A stretch of DNA of 64,000 bases, from NCBI GenBank assembly GCA_945910005.1, contig OX246741.1, positions 50,003,298 through 50,067,297 on the forward strand. The letters are read 5' to 3'. This stretch comes from Isoperla grammatica (taxonomy: Eukaryota > Arthropoda > Insecta > Plecoptera > Perlodidae). Below the pieces are notes generated by a model. That model saw only the letters and a list, made by a program, of their open reading frames with translations. It searched no databases and had not been told where the DNA came from. The first letter of the stretch is position 1. The number at the start of each line of letters is the position of its first letter. Below, one piece after another: positions 25,394 through 34,919 of the stretch. Made by a program: the position numbers and the translations under genes.

Positions 25394-26773
25394 TCGCATA
25401 CAGACTTCACATCCTTATCCACCGCCCCCTTCATGCGCGGTAATTCAAAGAACATCAGCAGATTCCTGGCGTTCTTACGCACATTCGTGAATGTAGTCTT
25501 CCGCCGAGTAGAGGGCACAAGCCTAATAGCCACGCCCACCGTTCCAGGTAACCAACGGAAGGTTACCGCAAAAAACAAAATAAAATAAAATATGTCAATT
25601 GACCTTCATTCTTTCTACGGCAATCGTCGCGAATGACGTCATAGTTAGTCTGATGTATGCCTCAAAAGATGTCCGCTCACAAATTAAACAAAATACAAAT
25701 TTGCATCCATTCCTATTTAAGTTGTTATATATGTTGAGTAATAATACCAGGGTAAGCCCCGAGCGTTCACACGGCACAGGTATTACCATCGTAACAGGGT
25801 AGTATATCAAGTTACTTTATAAGTCCATGGACTATCTTCGTTCCAACAGAAGCGCCTATGTTAATGCAGCCACCTAAACCTTAGGTTCTCATGAACGGCG
25901 GGTTTTGAAGGCAGTGCGTTAATAAACATAAATAGTCATTAGTCAATATGACCTTAATTTCGTTTTGCTAAACTTAAAGTGTCTGGTAAAAGTAATATGG
26001 ATTTGACTGCATAGATTGGACTGCTGACGACTGCGATACGCTCACATTACTATTGATGGTTTGCAGGAACCTTACAACGATGTGCTTGGCGGCCATACTG
26101 GTGATATGTTCTAGTATATTGCCATTGAGAAACAGTTGAAGCCAATTGTAGTAGACACCAAAAACTTATTTCATTAGGATTGTCTTTATATATATATATA
26201 TATATATATATAATACAATTGATTTTTTTTTTATTTGTGATTTTTAATCTTTATTTCATATGTATTTTAAATTATAAACATTGCTTTTATGCGATTTAGA
26301 AATCATACCCGCTCATCTTCTCTAATGATTAATGACCCCAGTATAGCAGCTGTGACGTCACATGCAAACTATCAATTGATCTGTGGCCATACCGACTTAC
26401 AAGACTCTTGATGCGAGTGAGGTTATGATACAACAAAGAACAATTATCAATGTAGACAACTGGTCTGCGTTCACACGATAAAGATTGAGGAGGGTTGACT
26501 TGGCCACCCCCGTTAATTACCTTAGATAGATTTCGGGGACCATTGAAGCAAATTTCAAGCGTTCACACGTAATTTCAACTAGGTACCTGTTTACTATGTC
26601 AGTAATGTTAACCAAGTCTTACTCAAACTTCGTAGTTCCAGTAGTAGAATATTACAAATGTGGGTACTTTATTCCTTTGCATGCAATTACACTTAACTTT
26701 GCTTTAGAATTTCATTACAGTGCAAGACAATCGTTATACTTGGAACCATTAGAAGTTTAGTTAATATTGACTT
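25394..26773. other. unique stretch with a TA microsatellite
   Basis: It holds a (TA)n tract at about 26187-26212 and two CRE palindromes. A GC-rich 66-codon minus frame at 25378-25578 has no domain I recognise. No gene can be supported. Confidence 0.5.
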
Positions 26774-26928
26774 TTTAAAACTTGGCTGTCGGGTTTCGCC
26801 GCGTCCATCGATAAAAATATCTTGACGTTTCGGGTCGATTGCACGGTCCATCTTCAGAAGATATATTCTATAATAGCGCACACACGGAACAACCTACTCA
26901 ATCCAGCCCATCCGTGTGAGTCAACCCC
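26774..26928 (-). mobile_element. Penelope-like terminal fragment, minus copy
   Basis: This is the left arm of a long inverted repeat whose partner is 26973-27126, with a spacer of about 44 bp. Read on the minus strand it contains the CCCGAAACGTC motif found in the terminal repeats of Penelope-like retroelements, and a hammerhead-like core (listed separately). No reverse transcriptase is present. Family assignment rests on the ribozyme-like motif. Confidence 0.6.
26817..26864 (-). ncRNA. hammerhead-ribozyme-like motif, minus copy
   Basis: In minus-strand order: ATATCTT, CTGAAGA, a 19-nt segment, GAAAC, GTC, then AAGATAT. CTGAAGA and GAAA are the two conserved hammerhead core strands, GTC is the usual cleavage triplet, and the two flanks form a perfect 7-bp stem I. 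Stem II is weak (a GG/CC pair with mismatches) and stem III has no loop. It could therefore act only as a dimer, or be a decayed ribozyme. Confidence 0.5.
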
Positions 26929-26972
26929 AAAAAGTTGATAAACTTACTAATACAAAAAAGTACAACTTGTTT

Positions 26973-27126
26973 GGGTTGATTCCACGGACGGGCTGGATTG
27001 AGTAGGTTTGTTACGTGTGTGTACTCTTCTAGGATATATCTTCTGAAGACGGACCGTGCAATCGACCCGAAACGTCAAGATATTTTTATCGGTGGACGCG
27101 GCGAAACCCGACAGCAAAGTTTTAAT
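26973..27126 (+). mobile_element. Penelope-like terminal fragment, plus copy
   Basis: This is the right arm of the inverted pair. It matches the left arm over about 154 bp with scattered substitutions and small indels. It is continuous from GGGTTGATTCC to the GACAGCAAAGTTTTAA end. Confidence 0.6.
27036..27083 (+). ncRNA. hammerhead-ribozyme-like motif, plus copy
   Basis: Stem I strands are ATATCTT (27036-27042) and AAGATAT (27077-27083), perfectly complementary. The core strands are CTGAAGA (27043-27049) and GAAAC (27069-27073). The predicted cleavage triplet is GTC (27074-27076). As in the minus copy, stem II is imperfect and stem III lacks a loop. Such minimal hammerheads are known from Penelope-like elements; activity here is unproven. 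Confidence 0.5.
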
Positions 27127-27682
27127 AATGACTCCGGCCGCGAAAGCCTACGACAAGATTTAATATTGATTTGTTCCTGGGTGGTACATTTGAGGAGAGG
27201 CTGCGTGACTGGGGGGGGAGGGGGAGAGAGGGGGAGGAAGAGTTGATGAGCTCATTAAGGGAATAAGTCATTCCCACTGCTGGCTTCGTTACTCGTCACA
27301 CTTCAATAGCTGCTTGCATTTTAAAATTTCCTATGGGAACGGTTCTATATATCGCTTATATACTCCGGCATATTAATCTATATATAAAACAAGGAAAGGA
27401 AGTTGGGAATTGAAGGAACGCTGTCAATTGTTTTTGTGTTATCGGTGCGAATGAAAGATCCCTGCTGTATAATTTAACCGTTGTGTGATCGGCTGTAGTC
27501 CCAAATTAATAGCTATGCGAGAATATTATCTGGGTTTTAAATAAGCGCAGCGAGCGTTTATATTCTACTTTTATGGCACTCGGTTTTTGTTAAATTGTTT
27601 GTCGAAGTTTGTATGTCTCGCGATAGAGGTCGAACGGAGATTCCGATTATGTTTATTTTGGAACATTCGCAAATTTCGATGT
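27127..27682. other. unique stretch
   Basis: It contains a purine-rich G tract at about 27202-27240. No gene or element is identified before the 38-bp minisatellite. Confidence 0.45.
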
Positions 27683-28592
27683 GGTTAGAACGCAATTATT
27701 GTGCCAGCATTGTCACCTGTGGATAGAACGCAATTATTGTGTCAGCATTGTCACCTGTGGATAGAACGCAATTATTGTGTCAGCATTGTCACCTGTGGAT
27801 AGAACGCAATTATTGTGTCAGCATTGTCACCTGTGGATAGAACGCAATTATTGTGTCAGCATTGTCACCTGTGGATAGAACGCAATTATTGTGTCAGCAT
27901 TGTCACCTGTGGATAGAACGCAATTATTGTGTCAGCGTTGTCACCTTTGGATAGAACGCAATTATTGTGTCAGCGTTGTCACCTGTGGATAGAACGCAAT
28001 TATTGTGTCAGCATTGTCACCTGTGGATAGAACGCAATTATTGTGTCAGCGTTGTCACCTGTGGATAGAACGCAATTATTGTGTCAGCGTTGTCACCTGT
28101 GGATAGAACGCAATTATTGTGTCAGCATTGTCACCTGTGGATAGAACGCAATTATTGTGTCAGCGTTGTCACCTGTGGATAGAACGCAATTATTGTGTCA
28201 GCGTTGTCACCTGTGGATAGAACGCAATTATTGTGTCAGCATTGTCACCTGTGGATAGAACGCAATTATTGTGTCAGCGTTGTCACCTGTGGATAGAACG
28301 CAATTATTGTGTCAGCGTTGTCACCTGTGGATAGAACGCAATTATTGTGTCAGCATTGTCACCTGTGGATAGAACGCAATTATTGTGTCAGCGTTGTCAC
28401 CTGTGGATAGAACGCAATTATTGTGTCAGCATTGTCACCTGTGGATAGAACGCAATTATTGTGTCAGCGTTGTCACCTGTGGATAGAACGCAATTATTGT
28501 GTCAGCATTGTCACCTGTGGATAGAACGCAATTATTGTGTCAGCGTTGTCACCTGTGGATAGAACGCAATTATTGTGTCAGCATTGTCACCT
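27683..28592 (+). repeat. 38-bp minisatellite, 24 copies
   Basis: The unit is GGATAGAACGCAATTATTGT followed by GTCAGCATTGTCACCTGT. There are 24 units, the last lacking two bases. Almost all variation is one A/G site (GCATTG or GCGTTG). Its order along the array shows dimer and trimer higher-order periods (see findings). Confidence 0.97.
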
Positions 28593-29848
28593 CGAAAGTC
28601 ATCAATTTAAGACTTGGTCTGAGCGTAAAATAACATTTGTAAAGTAATATTATTATCACTGTTATAAATAATATGTGAGTAAAATCGCGTCAACGTTCCT
28701 TGTACATAAAGCGTAAGAAAGTAGCCATAGGACCCAACCCCCCGCGCGGAGAACACTTCATAGTCAGAGTTAGAATAATATTGTACGGTAGTTTACTAAT
28801 TATTGTTACGTATACATATTTATATGAATGATGATTCAAGAAAAATATTTAGATTACCATTTTATTTTTGTTGTTTTAATGAACGCTGGAATGCAGTTCA
28901 TCATTAAAATTATTATCATTGATTTCCATCAATATTGGCTGATAAGCATAATCATTCAACAGGTGAAAACCAACTATGCCTAGTGTCCATTGATTGGCAA
29001 TCACAGGTAACACAGCATTAATCAATTAACTACAACAGTATCTATTAATGTAGATGATTATTGGAGTCAATGTAAGCTGTAATGGAACATTCATTCATTA
29101 CAGTTAAACTTATCATCTCTAAAACATGACGTTCAAAGTGCATTCCTTCATCCAGTCAGGATGTTACGTCACAGTGTAATAACACACCATGCTGACACAG
29201 CACTAGACGTCTTCACAGCTACAGCTTGGAGTTGCCGGCACTCGGCTGGAATCAGCCAACAGCTGATTGGTCAGCTTGAGTGCACAATATTTAAATTAGC
29301 CAATCGATGAAAGCCATAGTGGACACATGGCACACTTAGTCTAAAACACTAGTCACCTAAGGAGGGGGAAATATTAACTAATTTCCCCTACATCCATTTC
29401 GCCCTGGAAATGTGCTCTCTCTTATCTCAGCTATCTTAGACTAAGGACGTGTTTTCCATGTAAGGAAAGGTTTGGTTTAATCAAACCGCTTGTTGTATGT
29501 AAGTAGTGAAAAGTCTTTTATTAAACTTATACCTAATTGTACATGGGTGTTATGATTACTATAGTAACACGTCCTACTCTCCCAATTCATTGATCCCTCA
29601 AGAAAAGTAGTCTAATTGAGCCCTGGTATTTATTGATCAGTATTTGATGATTTAATTTTATTGATTAATATCTATCAGCGGCTTTACATGATTGTATATT
29701 TGAGCTAATAATTTGCAGAATCGTCCCCGTTTCCCTTCAGGTGTTTGTAACTTATCAGTAGCTGCCTCCGAAGTATTTATTAGCGAACAGAAGAGAGGGA
29801 TGTCGAGAGAGTTTTATTTGTAGGCCTATTTGTAGCTTCTTGTCGTCT
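28593..29848. other. AT-rich unique stretch, 1.25 kb
   Basis: No coding, RNA or repeat signature was recognised. It is generally AT-rich, with a short GC-rich run CCCCCCGCGCGG near 28737. Confidence 0.45.
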
Positions 29849-30022
29849 CTTCAATTCAATTCAATCCAATTCAATTCAATTCAATTCAATTCAATTCAAT
29901 TCCATTCAATTCAATTCAATTCAATTCAATTCAATTCAATTCAATTCAATTCAATTCAATTCAATTCAATTCAATTCAATTCAATTCAATTCAGTTTAAT
30001 TCATTTCAATTAAATTCAATTT
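29849..30022 (+). repeat. (TTCAA)n pentanucleotide repeat
   Basis: About 30 tandem TTCAA units carry a few substitutions and end in degenerate TTTAA/TTTTA units. Confidence 0.95.
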
Positions 30023-30183
30023 TATTTTATTCGTATACTGTTATTGTTTTGTTTACAATGTTTCATATAATCTTACATTACGTATACAGAGTAATTAATA
30101 AGAATTTTATAGGTTTAAGTAGAAGTAATGTACATGGAAAGAAACTTTATGAAGCTCACAAGATCCTGACAGAAAGAGCTACC

Positions 30184-30820
30184 GCGTGTGCGTGTGCGTG
30201 TGCGTGTGCGTGTGCGTGTGCGTGTGCGTGTGCGTGTGCGTGTGCGTGTGCGTGTGCGTGTGCGTGTGCGTGCGTGTGGCGTGTGCGTGTGCGTGTGCGT
30301 GTGCGTGTGCGTGTGCGTGTGCGTGTGCGTGTGCGTGTGCGTGTGCGTGTGCGTGTGCGTGTGCGTGTGCGTGTGCGTGTGCGTGTGCGTGTGCGTGTGC
30401 GTGTGCGTGTGCGTGTGCGTGTGCGTGTGCGTGTGCGTGTGCGTGTGCGTGTGCGTGTGCGTGTGCGTGTGCGTGTGCGTGTGCGTGTGCGTGTGCGTGT
30501 GCGTGTGCGTGTGCGTGTGCGTGTGCGTGTGCGTGTGCGTGTGCGTGTGCGTGTGCGTGTGCGTGTGCGTGTGCGTGTGCGTGTGCGTGTGCGTGTGCGT
30601 GTGCGTGTGCGTGTGCGTGTGCGTGTGCGTGTGCGTGTGCGTGTGCGTGTGCGTGTGCGTGTGCGTGTGCGTGTGCGTGTGCGTGTGCGTGTGCGTGTGC
30701 GTGTGCGTGTGCGTGTGCGTGTGCGTGTGCGTGTGCGTGTGCGTGTGCGTGTGCGTGTGCGTGTGCGTGTGCGTGTGCGTGTGCGTGTGCGTGTGCGTGT
30801 GCGTGTGCGTGTACGTGTGC
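30184..30820 (+). repeat. (GTGTGC)n hexanucleotide repeat, 637 bp
   Basis: The tract is nearly perfect with one disturbance around 30270-30282. It is strictly alternating purine-pyrimidine, hence Z-DNA-prone. The long frames crossing it (Val-Arg, Cys-Ala or Cys-Val dipeptides) are repeat artefacts. Confidence 0.97.
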
Positions 30821-31402
30821 AGATTGTGTTTTACATTATGTACTGTGTAGTAGTCGATATTGCAAGGCTATTCATTGATTTGTACGTGACTGTGGAAATG
30901 TCTTGTATATCAATGAATACATTATTTTGTTCCCAAGTGTAATGAAAGGTGTTTTGCATTCGATTGAGACAGAGGTAAGCAAAACATAAGTGAAACATTT
31001 ATTTGTATAATACAATACATATATGCATGGTAGACTAATATAGATATAACACAATATGGCGAGGTACAATCAGCCTGTGTTTATTCTTCCCCCTAACCGT
31101 AGTAATACTCAAAACATAGATAGTATAAAATAAAATACACAGTCATGAAAAACTAATGAAAGATAGGTGGTAGATTATAAGTAGCATTATATACATTATT
31201 TTGAAGTAGATACAAACAAAAATTGTTTTACTTAAAAAAACACCTTTTTTCAGAAAAAAACTTTTTTTAATAATACAAACATAAGATGGTAGTAGCATTA
31301 AAACATATTATGCCGATACACAAGAGTGGTTCTTGACAAAACATTCACTTATAAAGATATATACATATACATGATATACATATAATAAAACCTGACATTA
31401 AA
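30821..31402. other. AT-rich unique stretch
   Basis: It contains A and T runs and no recognisable gene or element. Confidence 0.45.
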
Positions 31403-31870
31403 AAACCAACCCCGACTTGAAATCGAACAGAGGTCTCTCAGTATTTCTCAATAAATTTCCACAAGAGGGTTTCTTGAGAAAATACCCATTTACATATTTA
31501 TAAGTAAATAATTAGATATACATAGAACTGTAAACGAAATAATAATACCATAAACATAGTAAGGCTTACACAATTGTACACACACAAAAATACACCAGAA
31601 AAATTAACAACGCATAAGTATAAAACAAGTGACTCAACAGCTATTCTACAGCGATTAGCGTTTAATAGCAAGAGGTGCAATTGACGGCAGCCATCGAACC
31701 CAGGTCTCCCTGTGTTTCTCAATAAATTCACCCACAAGAAGGTGTCTTCAACAAATATCTTTTTGTATTATATTTATAAGTATTTAATAAGATATACATA
31801 GAAGTATTGACAAAATAATAACAAACATAGTTTAGCTTACACAATTGTACACACAACAAATACACAACTA
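31403..31870. repeat. imperfect direct repeat pair of about 195 bp
   Basis: About 31403-31600 and 31676-31870 share the order TCTC..TTTCTCAATAAATT, CCACAAGA, TTATAAGTA, AGATATACATAGAA, and CTTACACAATTGTACACACA. The offset is about 270 bp. On the minus strand each begins near a B-box-like GTTCGAT sequence, suggesting two diverged copies of a tRNA-derived retroposon. The class is uncertain. Confidence 0.6.
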
Positions 31871-31929
31871 GGCTTAAATAGATGGTTATGTACAGTATCT
31901 GTATAGATTGTGATAATTGAGAGTAGGTT

Positions 31930-32599
31930 TAAAGGGATGGTGAAGTGAAAACAAAAAACTAAGATTTGTATATATCCACCCTCAAATATGGGAAACATGA
32001 CTAAAAGATATCATACTTTTAAAGCAGGCGGTTTAAAAATCAAAGAAAACGCGTTTTTTTGGCTTTGTGCTACCAAATAGCACCAAGCAACTTTTCTCAT
32101 GGTAATTCCCATACAAACATTGCCTCAAGATAGTAAAACCACCTCTTAAATTTGGCAAAAAAAATAGGCTATCAACAAGGACTCAATGTGAATCGTTTCA
32201 ATGCGGATAATACGCTTCTTAGTACGAACTTGTACTTCTACAAAATGCTCTGCAATTAATTTGTTTTTGACTTATTGTGTAGAAAAATTGCAATCTGTTT
32301 TGAGCGGCACTGTCCACGGTCGCCGAGTGTTTATCGGAGTTGTGGCTGGACTCGTATATCACAATGAGTGCTCTGTCTTTCGGGAAGGCGCTAGTGAGCT
32401 CAGAACAGATACAGCTGTACTACGCTTCAGAAGAAAAATGAAGCAGGACTGTATAGTGAATCTAGTAAAGTAGCTACGTGTTCAATATTTTCTTCCTGCA
32501 TTGAAGCAACCTTTATCAATTTTATTTTACACATAACTGAGTTTCGTGTACTTATGAGTCATTGGTGATTTTTTCGTTTTTCATTTGACTATCCCTTTA
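31930..32599. mobile_element. candidate MITE, 670 bp
   Basis: TAAAGGGATGGTGAAGTGAAAA at the left end matches the reverse complement of the right end (TAAAGGGATAGTCAAATGAAAA) at 19 of 22 positions. Termini starting TAAAGGGAT are common in non-autonomous DNA elements of animals. I could not define a target-site duplication. The 90-codon frame inside (32201-32473) shows no transposase motif. Confidence 0.6.
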
Positions 32600-32768
32600 C
32601 GAGTTATCTGCCAAACAGGATATCTTACGATCAGCACAGAATTGAAGTGAGTTAAGTGTATAAAAATGTATCTACTTAATATAAAAAACGAGTCTAGAGT
32701 ATAATAATGGGTTTCTATGAGTAACCGCCTTATTCTTGCCTCTCGATGAGCAGGTTCTGATTTATCAA

Positions 32769-33125
32769 TGTTTATTATTTTAGCCGAGAGCAGTATGTTA
32801 TATTCTTCATCCCTTATAGTAATATGTTTTTCATTATTTTAGCCGAGGGCATTATGTTATATTCTTCATCCCTTATAGTAATATGTTTTTCATTATTTTA
32901 GCCGAGAGCATTATGTTATATTTTTCTTCCCTTATAGTAATATGTTTTTCATTATTTTAGCCGAGAGCATTATGTTGTATTCTTCTTCCCATATAGTTAA
33001 TATGTTTTTCATTATTTTAGCCGAGAGCATTATGTTGTATTCTTCTTCCCATATAGTTAATATGTTTTTCATTATTTTAGCCGAGAGCATTATGTTATAT
33101 TCTTCTTCCCATAAAGTAAATATGT
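32769..33125 (+). repeat. 60-bp minisatellite, 6 copies
   Basis: Units of 59-61 bp contain TTCATTATTTTAGCCGAGAG followed by CATTATGTTATATTCTTC. The 65-codon frame at 32942-33139 is a by-product of the 20-codon period. Confidence 0.93.
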
Positions 33126-33369
33126 CTCGAGATAAGTGAGTATGTGTGTGTGATATAAATGTGTTTTTTCTTCTGTTTTTGAGTGCCTTGCATTATGCTT
33201 ATGTTTAGTTACGTTATCCTTGTGTTTTCAAAAAGTATTTATGTACATCTATGTGGGTATAGTTTTAAGTGTACTCTCTTGCGGGTAAATCATAATTAAT
33301 ATAATTAAGGAGATAAGTACTGTTTAAAACTCACGTAGGCTTTCCCGGCCCGAGTAAACTAATGATTAG

Positions 33370-33891
33370 TAGAGGTGTTTGTAAATGGTGTTATGTTTTC
33401 TTAAATTTCGTTTATAGATTTAATGATTTCGATGTTATGGCGGTGTAATGCTTTTTTAGAGATTTTCTACAGTAAATTTCTCCAGAAACATGTTTAATTA
33501 AAAAGAAATTTTAATGTAATTTAATAATTGTAATTTGGGGTCTGGGAGTCGAATTTCTGCAAAAAGAAATCGTTGATCTTTTTAACGAAATCATCATTAT
33601 AATGAAAAAAATATTAGGTCCCCACGAGTGTGTTGTAATGACGTTTGACAGTAATAATAATTTTTTTTTTAAATTTGTATAATAAATTGAAAACAATCCA
33701 GATTCCGTGTTATTTCGCTCTTTAATACAAATTTCGATGTTATGACTGGAAATTGACGGATTTCGCGAATTTTCGCGGTGAAATTTTGACGTTTTCAAGG
33801 TGCCTATCAACAGATATACACTTTGTTTATCTCCCCCTTCTTTATCAACACTTTTCGCGATTTCGCGGTCCGCGAAAAACAAACACCTCTA
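33370..33891. mobile_element. hAT-type MITE, 522 bp
   Basis: The terminal inverted repeats TAGAGGTGTTTGT (33370-33382) and ACAAACACCTCTA (33879-33891) are perfect over 13 bp. They are flanked by the 8-bp direct repeat ATGATTAG (33362-33369 and 33892-33899), the diagnostic target-site size for hAT elements. The right subterminal part is rich in TTCGCG/CGCGAA. No transposase is present; the 123-codon minus frame inside is not recognisable. Confidence 0.9.
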
Positions 33892-34020
33892 ATGATTAGT
33901 AATATTATTGACCATTATAATATAAGGAAAAGTCATGTATGTGTACATCCGCCTATCACTTAAGGTTATATGGTTATGTTCTTTGTACAGTGAAACATAG
34001 TTTTGTCCGTGGTTTATAAC

Positions 34021-34113
34021 TAACTTGGAGATACGGTTGAACTCGTCGAAGCAACCCCACGCGCCCGTCTGGGCCAGGCCCTTGTAGATGTTGCCGCAAG
34101 AAACGTTGTTGAA
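34021..34113 (-). pseudogene. dynein heavy-chain AAA1 exon remnant
   Basis: On the minus strand the frame from 34113 reads [11 protein letters not shown], then [17 protein letters not shown], then SKL. The second string is essentially the invariant Walker-B segment of AAA1 in dynein heavy chains (CFDEFNRI). The segment is preceded by TTTAG (an acceptor-like AG at 34114-34115) and followed by GTTAGT (donor-like, exon end at 34025), giving an 89-nt exon-like unit. Codons end mainly in G or C, unlike the AT-rich surroundings. The residues before IYKGLAQ do not match the usual dynein context. With no other dynein exon recognised nearby, I call it a transposed or decayed exon rather than part of a live gene. 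Confidence 0.7.
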
Positions 34114-34808
34114 CTAAACTTAATGGAAAAAGAGTCGTTTACTTTCAAAAGGCGCCCTTTCCACAAATTAAAAGATGAGCTAGAATCACTATAATATCGT
34201 GTTGCTTAGATGAATCAGAATATAATTAATAATATTATATTCAAAATACATTTTTTCTATGTTAAATGGGTAATATTGGTCTTTTACAAACAACAGTACT
34301 TTTCAAAACTAGCTTTTTCCCATCATTAGCCAATCCCGTGGACATATTAGCGTCACCTGAGCTAAAACTGCACGAACGCCATATTCCAATAGATCTTGAA
34401 CTCCACTTCTAACAAAGTTTGCTAGTCTAAACTTTGATGTTTTAGTATGCTCTTATAATGAAATACATTTCTTTTAACAATGTGAACTATGAATCGGTTT
34501 AAACAATGAAAACGATTGCGTAAATTTATTATTCTTTTCCAAAAGTATAATTATAAATAATAAAAAACAATGTTATTAATTAAAATGAACAAAATAAATA
34601 TTTCAGTCATAAATAACAACAACCATTGAAATAAGTAATCCCATTTTTAAAGTTGTAGCTTCTAAACTTGCCTGTTACAGTCGCTAGTTTCACTAGCTTA
34701 TTCTTGATTTGAGATTTTATAGTCGGGCTTCAATACATTACACATTTCTGTAGGTATGCATGTAAATATTTAATATTTAAAAAAAAAAAAAAAAAAAAAT
34801 CAGTTTTT
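34114..34808. other. AT-rich 3' flank of the NACHT gene
   Basis: It contains a poly-A run at about 34780-34799 and no gene. Confidence 0.5.
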
Positions 34809-34814
34809 TTTATT
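34809..34814 (-). terminator. candidate polyadenylation signal
   Basis: AATAAA on the minus strand lies about 105 nt beyond the stop codon of the NACHT-ankyrin frame. It is followed downstream (34780-34799) by a T-rich run in the transcript sense, a typical downstream element. Confidence 0.45.
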
Positions 34815-34919
34815 TTTCGTGGTGTTAAGTGGAACAGGCGACTTTTAAAATGAATGAATCATTTAATTATCTTAATCCAGAACAAAGCAGTGTTATATCG
34901 TTGTTGGTACAACTTGAAT

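Noticed and set aside
25378..25578. 66-codon minus frame, GC-rich
   Set aside because: It begins outside and ends within the inverted repeat of a candidate element, and no domain is recognised. It could be a remnant but cannot be supported as a gene.
30049..30942. 297-codon Val-Arg-rich frame and companions across the GTGTGC tract
   Set aside because: All three plus frames are open through a hexanucleotide repeat; these are pure repeat artefacts.
32201..32473. 90-codon plus frame inside the candidate MITE
   Set aside because: No transposase or other motif is present and the length is within chance.
32942..33139. 65-codon hydrophobic repeat peptide
   Set aside because: It is the 60-bp minisatellite read in one frame.
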